Below are positions 1 to 6,929 of a stretch of DNA of 22,921 bases, piece by piece. Position numbers and translations under genes: made by a program. The notes beneath the pieces are model-generated. The model was not told where the DNA came from, did not search any database, and was given only the letters and a program-made list of their open reading frames with translations. Within the stretch, counting starts at the first letter, position 1, and each line of letters starts with the position of its first letter. This stretch comes from Comamonadaceae bacterium UBA2334 (lineage in GTDB: Bacteria; Pseudomonadota; Gammaproteobacteria; Burkholderiales; Burkholderiaceae_C), in the NCBI GenBank assembly GCA_002344885.1, contig DDUQ01000028.1, forward strand, positions 1 through 22,921. Reading direction: 5' to 3'.

Positions 1-254
1 GGATCGGCGGCTTGCATGGCCGTGTTGAGGCTGGTGCCATCGCGGATGTCGGCCAGGGTCGATCGGCCCAGGCGGTCTGCCAGGTTCAACCGGTCGAACA
101 GGCTGCCGGGGCGATCGGGTGCCAGGGCATAGCCGTGCACCTCAGCGCCCATTTCATGGAGCCAGAACGCCAGCCAGGCGCCTTTGAAGCCCGTGTGCCC
201 GGTAAGGAAAACCCGTTTGCCTGACCAGAACGCAGCATCTACCAGGTTTTCCAC
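1..254 (-). CDS. rfbG: CDP-glucose 4,6-dehydratase, N-terminal part (cut by window edge)
   Basis: This short-chain dehydrogenase family enzyme converts CDP-glucose to CDP-4-keto-6-deoxyglucose, the branch point to CDP-linked deoxy and dideoxy sugars. About 84 residues are visible. They carry the nucleotide-binding start GKRVFLTGHTGFKGAWL, in which the Rossmann motif appears as TGxxGFKG, typical of the RfbG family. GAEVHGYALAPDRPGSLFD follows, also family-like. I chose the GTG at 252-254 as start: the reading begins V-E-N-L-V-D-A-A-F-W, matching the usual short leader before FW-GKRV, and no ATG lies in frame close by. The gene overlaps the end of rfbF by 16 bases, which suggests translational coupling. 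The rest of the gene lies outside the window. The family assignment is confident; the final sugar cannot be told from here. Confidence 0.88.
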   Translation of the reverse strand, partial: MENLVDAAFWSGKRVFLTGHTGFKGAWLAFWLHEMGAEVHGYALAPDRPGSLFDRLNLADRLGRSTLADIRDGTSLNTAMQAAD

Positions 255-1012
255 GGTGCCTGCCCGCTGTGCCAGAGGTCTTCCAGCAAAGTTTTGTCGC
301 GTAGCGTGTCCATGGGCCGCCAGAAGCCGTGATGCTCGAACGCCATGAGTTGACCTTGTGCAATCAGTGATTGAACCGGCAGACCTTCCCAAGCGCTGTC
401 ATCACCTTTGATCAAGTCCAGCACTTTAGGCGACAGCACAAAAAAGCCTCCGTTGATGAGCCCACCATCCCCAACAGGCTTCTCGACAAACTCTGTGACT
501 GAATTGCCATGCATGCTGAGCGCGCCGAATCGGCCAGGCGGGGCGACCGCAGCCACAGTTGCATGGCGTCCGTGAGCTCGGTGAAAGCTCAACTGTTTGC
601 TGATGTCTATATCTGCGACGCCGTCACCGTATGTAAAGCAAAACAACTCGTCAGCTTCAATATACGGCCGTACACGTTTCAGTCGACCACCAGTTTGCGT
701 AGCTTCGCCTGTATCTACCAAGGTCACGCGCCAAGGCTCAGTATGGCGTTCGTGAATTTCCATGCGGTTGTGCGTCATGTCAAACGTGACGTCCGACGTG
801 TGCAAGAAGTAGTTGGCGAAATACTCTTTGATGACATAGCCCATGTAGCCACAGCAGATCACGAAATCGTTGATGCCGTGGGCCGAGTAGCCTTTCATGA
901 TGTGCCACAGCAACGGCTTGCCGCCGATGGTGACCATGGGTTTGGGGCGGTTCATGGTTTCTTCGCTGATGCGGGTGCCCAACCCGCCTGCCAGGATCAC
1001 TGCTTTGACCAT
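239..1012 (-). CDS. rfbF: glucose-1-phosphate cytidylyltransferase
   Basis: The enzyme makes CDP-glucose from CTP and glucose 1-phosphate, the substrate of the dehydratase encoded immediately downstream. The 257-residue protein has the usual family length. Its N-terminus MVKAVILAGGLGTRISEE carries the G-x-G-T-R nucleotidyltransferase signature, followed by RPKPMVTIGGKPLLWHIM. The metal-site region YGDGVADIDI and a later EKP motif are also present, all typical of RfbF. It starts 18 bases after the stop of the large glycosyltransferase gene and overlaps rfbG by 16 bases, so the three genes look like one operon. The Shine-Dalgarno region before the ATG is weak. In other bacteria rfbF/rfbG feed CDP-3,6-dideoxyhexoses or branched sugars of O-antigen. 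Here the position behind flagellin genes suggests a sugar for the cell surface or flagellum (inference). Confidence 0.95.
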   Translation of the reverse strand: MVKAVILAGGLGTRISEETMNRPKPMVTIGGKPLLWHIMKGYSAHGINDFVICCGYMGYVIKEYFANYFLHTSDVTFDMTHNRMEIHERHTEPWRVTLVDTGEATQTGGRLKRVRPYIEADELFCFTYGDGVADIDISKQLSFHRAHGRHATVAAVAPPGRFGALSMHGNSVTEFVEKPVGDGGLINGGFFVLSPKVLDLIKGDDSAWEGLPVQSLIAQGQLMAFEHHGFWRPMDTLRDKTLLEDLWHSGQAPWKTW

Positions 1013-1030
1013 GTGCTGTCCGTTTGTCTG

Positions 1031-4000
1031 TCAGCGTTGGATGGGGTCGAAAATGGCCTTGAACCATGCGTCGGTGTGCAAACTCAGGGCGTATCGGGAC
1101 TTGACCCAACGGTTCAGTCGTTGGCCCATGCGTTGGCGAAGTGATTCACTGTTCAACAGTATGTCCAACGCGGCAATCCAATCGTCGACTTCATTTGAAA
1201 CCCGTTTGACCGGCGGATCGTCGGTGCGAAAAGGGTACACATCTGAACACACCACAGGCCAACCCATGGCACCATACTCCAGCAACCTGAGGTTGCTTTT
1301 GCATGCATTGAAATGGTTGTCTTCCAGTGGTGCAATGGCAATATCCAGATCCAAATTTGCAAGCGTTTGTGGGTACACGTTGATCGAAACGAAGGGTTGT
1401 ATCTCGGCGACGTAAGGCCTGATACTGGGTGGGCACATGCCCATAAAAATCCAGTCCACCTTGTCACTGAAGTGCGCTACTACTTTTTGGATCATCTCCA
1501 AATCACCCAAGTGCTGTTGCGCACCAGCCCAGCCCACTCTCAATTTGCCTTTTCTCTCGCGCTTGGAAACAGGTAAGTCAAACCACGCCGACTCGACCAA
1601 TGAATTCGGTATCACGCGTGTTTCTGCCACAAAGGCTTCGTAATACTCTTTCAGTGGTTGTGTGGTGACCACGAGACGATCAGACAGTTCCAGCGACCGA
1701 CGAAGTCGGGTACCCCCTTCGCGTTTATGGTAGTTGTGCAAGTAATGCTTGCTGGGCAAATTGCCGAACAGGTCGTCCAGCATGTGAATTACCCCTAGTT
1801 TTGGCAGGTTTTGCCGATACTCTTCCATTCGGGCCATTTGTAGGTCACTGATGGCATTTTGGACAATCAGTCGATCCAGCCCAGACCGAACAAGTTCGAT
1901 AGGCGTGGGCACCCTGCTGACGTCCTGCCGTATGGGAAAAACAACGCAGCTTTGCGCCTTGCCAGCATCTTGCAGCGCATTGAGGGGCTCGACGATCCTG
2001 TATTGCCCCGCGCCGCTGGACAAAGGCAACGCAAGGGTGCGAGGGCGGTCATGGCGCTTGGGTTGCCAATCGACGACGATGTCTTGCTCGAGGTCGAAGG
2101 GGTGCGCAAGTGACAGATTTCGGTTGTAGTTCGGGTCGGCACCAATGGCGTCTGTCCACAACTTCAGGAGACGTTGCCGTTCATTCCATTCATTTTGGTG
2201 CAATGCCAATGCGTTTTCCGGCAAACGCCGTTTTTCCTCAAGCGTCTTGCCACCTTGATGCAAGACGTTCACCAAAGGTGTCCAGACGTGCCGCAGGTTG
2301 TGCGCCTTTGCACGCAGGGCAAAATCAAGTACGGGCAGTGCAAGTGGAAACTGTGCCTCGTCAAAACCGCCTATCAAGTCGTAGTGTGCCTTGCTGATCA
2401 GGAAAAAATGGGGTGCAAAGGCGCTGACATCCTGGGCTGCCTGAAGCCGGCCGAACACCCCGCTTTCAAAGACATTGCCACCTTCCCCGCAGTAAATACC
2501 AACGAGGCCACTCAACCCGAGGAAAGCTGGGCCACCACATACGGTAGGTTCTGGCGATCCAGGCCTCACCAATCTGGGTGCAACGGCGGCAATTTCAGAT
2601 TGTTCGAGGTATCCGCAAAGCGGTTCAAGCCAGTTGTTGTGGGTGATCTCCGTGTCATCATCTGCAAACAGCAGCACATCGCCCAGTGCCTGCCTGGCTC
2701 CGGCATTCAATGCCTGGGCATGGGAATACGGTGCGTTGGCGATGCTGATCAGATGCACAGTGAACGGCAGGCGCACCGAGTGAATCGCGTGCTGTACCCT
2801 ATCAGCAAATTCGTTGTCTGTGACCACCAAAACTTCAAACAACAGATCGCTGGCGTGCGAAGCCATAGATTGCAGCAGACAGGTCAGGTATCCTGTTTGG
2901 GTCGCACAAGGTACGACGACGCTCACACGTCTCGGCTGAATCGGTGAGTACGAGATGTTCCTGAGCCCTCGTTGTGTGGCGGGCTGGATGGTTGCTTTCA
3001 AGCCAGCTTCAGCCAGATGGTGTTTTACTGCATGGTCTTCCGATGCCAGCTGCGAGTCACTTAACCTGCCACTGCCGTGCACCAGAAGCGTGTCCAGGTG
3101 GCAAAGTCCGGATGCGCCGATGCGACGCAATGCGGCCAGGGCAAACTCGTACACTCCCTCAAATCGATGATTGCTGGTGTAGGCTTGCCAGTCACGGCTG
3201 CTCAGGGCGACGGCCTCCCCTAGATAGTTGGTGCTGCGCAGCCATTCAATATTGGCATCGGGCTTGAACTGCGGGTATTTGTTTTGCCCATCAATGATGA
3301 TGTCGTCGTCGGCATAAAGCACTACAGCCTGTGTGTGCTGGGCCGTGATTGCAAACTCCAGCAGGCAGTTGGGCTGTAACGTGGCCCCTGCCTTGATGGC
3401 GATTACCCAAGGAGCACGAATGTGCCGGATTGGACTGTCGACTGCCACGGGCAATTCAGCTGAGCTGCATTGTGCACCTGACCGTTGGATCCAGGTCATA
3501 CCGTCAACGAGGCCGCCGAACGGACTCAATCGGGGGGAGATGATGGTGAGCTCAGATGGCTGCAGAAGGCTGTTGCCCAAAGATTCGAGCGTGTTGGCCA
3601 GTGCATCCATGTCTTCATCCGCGTACACCACGACTGCCAAGGACGGGAGTTGTCCGGAGGCAACATAGTTGGCGTAAATCTCGCCGTCAATTTCGCGCAA
3701 TGACGAACGCTCTGTCCATTTGGCCAATTGCTGGTTGATACGCAACTGCTTGACGCGATCGGCACGCACGGCCGCAGCTTCCACGTTCTCGGCAGTGGGT
3801 GGTAGAGACAGAACGACCTCTTCGGGCCAGGCGACATCGAAGGGTGTTTGGTTGGCCAGTGCCTGAGTGGACGCGATGAAGCGGTCAAGGTCGTTTCTCC
3901 AATCCGCAATCTCATCGCGATATCTGGCCAAGAAATCTGCCGAGAGCCAAGGTGGGACGGGTGGCATGTTGCGGCAATCGGCCGCTTCAACCAGACCCAG

Positions 4001-4783
4001 TGAACCAAATGGCCCAGCGTTTGCGACATTCGCCCAGCTACGTCCCGCCCGAATGTGAACCACCTCGCACCCGTATGCCCTTGCGATGATAGACCAGGGA
4101 GAGGGTTCGAATAGATACAGAGTTTTTGCTGTGCTCAGCCGTTTGGACATGGCCTCTTCATCCGCCAGGTCCGCACTTGTCAGACGGATGCCGCTCCGAG
4201 GCAGGTCAGACTCCAGGCCACCGGCAGCCAGATACGCGTCAGCAACGACCAGCAGTTCATGGCGGGGTGCAACCCGGGAAGCGAGTTCGGTGCAACGTGC
4301 CAGGTTTAACAAAGGCAGCTTCAACTGCCTGTCTTGCTTCGAACGGTTCCAAGTGAATACGACCTGATCCTTCGCATCCGTTTCCGAATCGAAGTCTGAA
4401 AACAGATTGAGCAGATAACGGACTTTTAAGCCTAGCTGGGTGCTAGAACCGATATCTATGCTGCAACTCACCACGATAGGACATTTTTTGGCTGCCAGGT
4501 GCTGGGCGCGAGCCCCATCGTGGAGCCTGGGCGTCCGCAGGCTTGTGTTTGTGTCCGTGGTGATCATCCAGGCTTCTTGCCCGGAGAGGTTGAGCCAACT
4601 GCAGAGCCTGTGCAACAGTCGGTTCGATAAATCGGCGTGTTGGTAGCCGCTTGCTATCAGGTAGTAAGGGTGCGCCTTGCTGTCAGCCGATGAGGTGCAC
4701 AAAAAATCAGAAGAGGTTGATGGGCTCAGGTTCATGGCATGTTTTGAAAGCGCTTGTTTCAGCTCGCTTTTGCCCCGAGCCAT
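1031..4783 (-). CDS. large multi-domain glycosyltransferase, possible flagellin or surface-glycan enzyme
   Basis: A single frame of about 1250 residues, numbered here from the first ATG. Residues 1-370 are an N-terminal region I cannot assign. Residues about 380-600 resemble a family 2 glycosyltransferase, with YADDD at 490-494 and YPQFKPD nearby. Residues about 618-860 are a second GT2-like domain, starting RRVSVVVP and carrying FADDDTEI near 707. Residues about 915-1250 look like a GT-B fold, with GWAGAQQHLGD near 1084 and KSNLRLLEYGAMG at 1162-1174 in the donor-binding area. No signal peptide or membrane segment is evident, so it should be cytosolic. The frame stays open upstream to a TTG at 4816, but that leader is encoded by a perfect hairpin; ATGs at 4783 and 4735 are alternatives and none has a good Shine-Dalgarno. 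It sits between flagellin 1 and rfbF/rfbG, so flagellin glycosylation is plausible but unproven. Confidence 0.85.
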   Translation of the reverse strand: MARGKSELKQALSKHAMNLSPSTSSDFLCTSSADSKAHPYYLIASGYQHADLSNRLLHRLCSWLNLSGQEAWMITTDTNTSLRTPRLHDGARAQHLAAKKCPIVVSCSIDIGSSTQLGLKVRYLLNLFSDFDSETDAKDQVVFTWNRSKQDRQLKLPLLNLARCTELASRVAPRHELLVVADAYLAAGGLESDLPRSGIRLTSADLADEEAMSKRLSTAKTLYLFEPSPWSIIARAYGCEVVHIRAGRSWANVANAGPFGSLGLVEAADCRNMPPVPPWLSADFLARYRDEIADWRNDLDRFIASTQALANQTPFDVAWPEEVVLSLPPTAENVEAAAVRADRVKQLRINQQLAKWTERSSLREIDGEIYANYVASGQLPSLAVVVYADEDMDALANTLESLGNSLLQPSELTIISPRLSPFGGLVDGMTWIQRSGAQCSSAELPVAVDSPIRHIRAPWVIAIKAGATLQPNCLLEFAITAQHTQAVVLYADDDIIIDGQNKYPQFKPDANIEWLRSTNYLGEAVALSSRDWQAYTSNHRFEGVYEFALAALRRIGASGLCHLDTLLVHGSGRLSDSQLASEDHAVKHHLAEAGLKATIQPATQRGLRNISYSPIQPRRVSVVVPCATQTGYLTCLLQSMASHASDLLFEVLVVTDNEFADRVQHAIHSVRLPFTVHLISIANAPYSHAQALNAGARQALGDVLLFADDDTEITHNNWLEPLCGYLEQSEIAAVAPRLVRPGSPEPTVCGGPAFLGLSGLVGIYCGEGGNVFESGVFGRLQAAQDVSAFAPHFFLISKAHYDLIGGFDEAQFPLALPVLDFALRAKAHNLRHVWTPLVNVLHQGGKTLEEKRRLPENALALHQNEWNERQRLLKLWTDAIGADPNYNRNLSLAHPFDLEQDIVVDWQPKRHDRPRTLALPLSSGAGQYRIVEPLNALQDAGKAQSCVVFPIRQDVSRVPTPIELVRSGLDRLIVQNAISDLQMARMEEYRQNLPKLGVIHMLDDLFGNLPSKHYLHNYHKREGGTRLRRSLELSDRLVVTTQPLKEYYEAFVAETRVIPNSLVESAWFDLPVSKRERKGKLRVGWAGAQQHLGDLEMIQKVVAHFSDKVDWIFMGMCPPSIRPYVAEIQPFVSINVYPQTLANLDLDIAIAPLEDNHFNACKSNLRLLEYGAMGWPVVCSDVYPFRTDDPPVKRVSNEVDDWIAALDILLNSESLRQRMGQRLNRWVKSRYALSLHTDAWFKAIFDPIQR

Positions 4784-4809
4784 GCCTTGCGCCACTAGCG
4801 CAAGGCATG
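4781..4809 (-). repeat. perfect 12-bp inverted repeat between flagellin 1 and the glycosyltransferase gene
   Basis: CATGCCTTGCGC at 4781-4792 and its exact reverse complement at 4798-4809 flank a 5-base loop. The hairpin lies 19 bases after the flagellin 1 stop and ends in the first ATG of the glycosyltransferase frame. There is no T-tract on either side, so it is not a standard intrinsic terminator. It could attenuate readthrough, protect the flagellin mRNA 3' end, or hide the start codon (inference). Confidence 0.8.
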
Positions 4810-4828
4810 CGACCAAAGCAAACAGTTC

Positions 4829-5689
4829 TCAGCGCAACAGTGACAATACATTTTGTGGCACCTGGTTGGCTTGGGCAATCATAGCGGTGCCAGCCTGTTG
4901 AAGGATCTGTGTCCGACTCAAATTGGCAGTTTCGGATGCAAAGTCTGCGTCCATGATCCGGCCCTTGGCAGCAGACTGGTTTTCAGATGCGCTGCGCAGG
5001 AAATTGATGGTGTTTTCGAAGCGGCTTTGCACAGCACCCAGTTTTGCGCGTGCGGTGTTGACGGCAGAGATGGCGTCATCAATGGCACCCAGGACGGCTG
5101 ATGCATTCGTTCCATGGGCATTGATGCTCAAGCCGGACGCTGTACCCGTGCCGAAAACCGCGCTGATCACCCCGCCAGCCAGATTCAGGCTGCCTGATGT
5201 GACCGTGATTTGCTGCGTGCTGCCACTGTTCGCACCGACTTGGAATGTGTAGTCAGTACTGCCCGACAGAAGGGTCTGGCCGTTGAATTGGACTGAACCC
5301 AACGAGCGCTGAATCTCAGAGCCCAGTTGTGTGTATTCATCGTTCAGTTTGTCAATGTCGCCGCCTGTACCGGTGGTGTTGGTGCTGTTGGCAGCCTGCA
5401 CTGCCAACTCACGCATGCGCTGCAGCATGTCAGTGATGGTGCTCATGCCGGCTTCAGCGGTTTGAGCCAATGAAATGCCGTCGTTTGCATTGCGGATGGC
5501 AACGTTCATGCCTCGCACCTGGGTGTCCATCCGGGTGGCAATTGCGAGGCCGGCGGCATCGTCTTTGGCGCTGTTGACCCTCAAGCCCGAAGACAGGCGT
5601 TGCAGGGTCGTGGCCATGGCGGCGCTGTTCTGAATGGTGTTGCGCTGTGCATTCAGCGACATCACGTTGGTGTTGATGGTCATGGCCAT
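4829..5689 (-). CDS. fliC: flagellin 1
   Basis: Structural subunit of the flagellar filament, exported through the flagellar type III system. The 286-residue protein has the conserved N-terminal D0/D1 region (MAMTINTNVMSLNAQRN, then the QRLSSGLR...DDAAGLAIA segment near residues 30-51 and LQRMRELAVQAANSTNT near 90-106). It also has the conserved C-terminal region (ARAKLGAVQSRFENT, then QILQQAGTAMIAQANQVP, ending SLLR). The variable middle is short, as in other compact betaproteobacterial flagellins, and rich in Ser/Thr/Gly. The start is fixed by AAGGAG six bases before the ATG at 5687-5689; a longer in-frame reading would begin inside the ribosome site. The N- and C-terminal ends match flagellin 2 and the middle matches flagellin 3. 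Which copy is the major filament subunit cannot be told from sequence. Confidence 0.97.
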   Translation of the reverse strand: MAMTINTNVMSLNAQRNTIQNSAAMATTLQRLSSGLRVNSAKDDAAGLAIATRMDTQVRGMNVAIRNANDGISLAQTAEAGMSTITDMLQRMRELAVQAANSTNTTGTGGDIDKLNDEYTQLGSEIQRSLGSVQFNGQTLLSGSTDYTFQVGANSGSTQQITVTSGSLNLAGGVISAVFGTGTASGLSINAHGTNASAVLGAIDDAISAVNTARAKLGAVQSRFENTINFLRSASENQSAAKGRIMDADFASETANLSRTQILQQAGTAMIAQANQVPQNVLSLLR

Positions 5690-5695
5690 GACAGA

Positions 5696-5701
5696 CTCCT
5701 T
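5696..5701 (-). promoter_or_regulatory. ribosome binding site of flagellin 1
   Basis: AAGGAG on the minus strand, six bases before the ATG at 5689. It rules out the upstream in-frame Met at 5704 as start. Confidence 0.85.
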
Positions 5702-5782
5702 CAAATAAATCGGTTGAGAGGGGTAAAACCACTCGGCTTGTTGCGGCGCTTTCCTTGATGCCCACTCAACCGGGTGCGTGAA

Positions 5783-5813
5783 TCAATTGTTCGGCTTTGG
5801 CAAAAAAACAAAG
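5783..5813 (-). promoter_or_regulatory. conserved upstream block of flagellin 1, candidate promoter
   Basis: On the minus strand a CTTT, a T-run and GCCGAACAATTGA occur in the same register as a block upstream of flagellin 2, ending about 94 bases before the start codon in both. GCCGAACA matches six of eight bases of the FliA -10 consensus GCCGATAA, but no good -35 is found at the normal spacing. The block is therefore a candidate promoter, not a proven one. Confidence 0.4.
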
Positions 5814-5857
5814 TGTCGAAAAGAGGGGGTTTCTTGCCGCTGTTCAATGTTCGGCGG

Positions 5858-6754
5858 TTAGCCGCGCAGCAGTGACAAAACGTTCTGAGGAACTTGGTTG
5901 GCCTGCGCGATCATGGCCGTGCCAGCTTGCTGAAGGATCTGTTGGCGGCTGAGGTTGGCCGTTTCGGCGGCGAAGTCAGCGTCCATGATTCGGCCCCTTG
6001 CGGCCGCTTGCTGTTCAACCGCGTTGCGCAAGAAGCTGATCGTGTTTTCGAAGCGGCTTTGCACGGCACCCAGTTTGGCGCGTGCGGTATTTACTGCTGA
6101 AATGGCACTGTCAATCGCGCTGAGAGCACCCACTGCATTGGATGAGCCTGAGTTGACGGCCAAGTCCAATGTGGCCCATGCGCCAGTCGTACCACCAGCT
6201 TGGAAAATTTGGCCGATTGCGCCTGAATTGCTGCCTCCAACGAGATTCAAATCACCACCGCTAATCACGATTTGTTGTGTAGTCCCGCTGTTGGCCCCAA
6301 TTTGGAACGAATAATTGGTGACGCCGCCAGATAGCAATGGTTGTGAATTAAAGGAAACGGAGCCCAATGTCCTTCCGATTTCTTGGGCGAGTTGCTTGTA
6401 CTCGTCGTTGAGTTTGTCGATATCTCCACCAAGTCCAGTTGTGTTGGTGCTGTTTGCTGCTTGCACGGCCAGTTCACGCATGCGCTGCAACATTTCGGTG
6501 ATGGTATTCATGCCGGCTTCTGCGGTCTGCGCGAGCGAGATGCCATCGTTGGCATTGCGGATGGCTACGTTCATGCCGCGCACCTGGGTGTCCATCCGGG
6601 TGGCGATGGCCAAGCCGGCCGCATCGTCTTTGGCGCTGTTGACGCGCAGGCCAGATGACAGGCGCTGTAGTGTGGTGGCCATGGAGGCACTGTTCTGGAT
6701 GGTGTTGCGCTGAGCATTCAGCGACATCACGTTGGTGTTGATGGTCATAGACAT
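5858..6754 (-). CDS. fliC: flagellin 2
   Basis: Second filament subunit, 298 residues. It has the same conserved N-terminal region as flagellin 1, with only about four changes in the first ~107 residues, and the same extreme C-terminal tail (MIAQANQVPQNVLSLLR plus a final Gly). The middle differs: EIGRTLGSVSFNSQPLLSGG replaces the flagellin 1/3 form, and the variable part is about 12 residues longer and Gly/Ser-rich. The start is chosen by AAGGAG six bases before the ATG at 6752-6754. The gene follows fliD but lies beyond fliD's terminator, so it needs its own promoter; a conserved block near 6847-6877 is the candidate. No cysteine is visible, as usual for flagellins. Confidence 0.97.
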   Translation of the reverse strand: MSMTINTNVMSLNAQRNTIQNSASMATTLQRLSSGLRVNSAKDDAAGLAIATRMDTQVRGMNVAIRNANDGISLAQTAEAGMNTITEMLQRMRELAVQAANSTNTTGLGGDIDKLNDEYKQLAQEIGRTLGSVSFNSQPLLSGGVTNYSFQIGANSGTTQQIVISGGDLNLVGGSNSGAIGQIFQAGGTTGAWATLDLAVNSGSSNAVGALSAIDSAISAVNTARAKLGAVQSRFENTISFLRNAVEQQAAARGRIMDADFAAETANLSRQQILQQAGTAMIAQANQVPQNVLSLLRG

Positions 6755-6760
6755 GACGGG

Positions 6761-6766
6761 CTCCTT
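6761..6766 (-). promoter_or_regulatory. ribosome binding site of flagellin 2
   Basis: AAGGAG on the minus strand, six bases before the ATG at 6754. It decides against the longer in-frame reading from 6769. Confidence 0.85.
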
Positions 6767-6825
6767 CAAATCGGTTGCATGGCGTTTCAGGCCACACGGT
6801 TCGATGAAGCGTCAATACTTGTGAC

Positions 6826-6848
6826 GAACCCAACCGCGTGTTGGGTTC
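6826..6848 (-). repeat. hairpin in the flagellin 2 leader
   Basis: GAACCCAAC at 6826-6834 and GTTGGGTTC at 6840-6848 form a 9-bp perfect stem with a 5-base loop. It sits immediately downstream of the conserved CGAACAATTG block and about 75 bases before the flagellin 2 start. If transcription starts near that block, the hairpin would be at or near the mRNA 5' end, where it could stabilise the transcript (inference). Confidence 0.6.
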
Positions 6849-6877
6849 AATTGTTCGACCGTCAGAAAAAACTAAAG
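6847..6877 (-). promoter_or_regulatory. conserved upstream block of flagellin 2, candidate promoter overlapping the fliD terminator
   Basis: CTTT, a T-run and GTCGAACAATTGA line up base for base in spacing with the block before flagellin 1. The T-run is also the T-tract of the fliD terminator. The match to the FliA consensus is weak in the -35 part. Confidence 0.4.
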
Positions 6878-6896
6878 CCCCGATAAACGGGGCTTT
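6865..6896 (-). terminator. rho-independent terminator of fliD
   Basis: On the minus strand AAAGCCCCG (6888-6896), a TTTAT loop and CGGGGCTTT (6874-6882) make a 9-bp stem, followed by AGTTTTTT. It lies about 35 bases after the fliD stop. Confidence 0.93.
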
Positions 6897-6929
6897 GGCG
6901 GCGCTATTCGAACAGGTAAGAGGCGGTGC

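Noticed and set aside
2174..2947. 257-codon plus-strand open frame
   Set aside because: Antisense to the large glycosyltransferase, which has clear domain motifs throughout this stretch.
5821..5857. Possible terminator after flagellin 2
   Set aside because: Only a 4-bp CCGC/GCGG pairing with a long loop and no clean T-tract; too weak to call.
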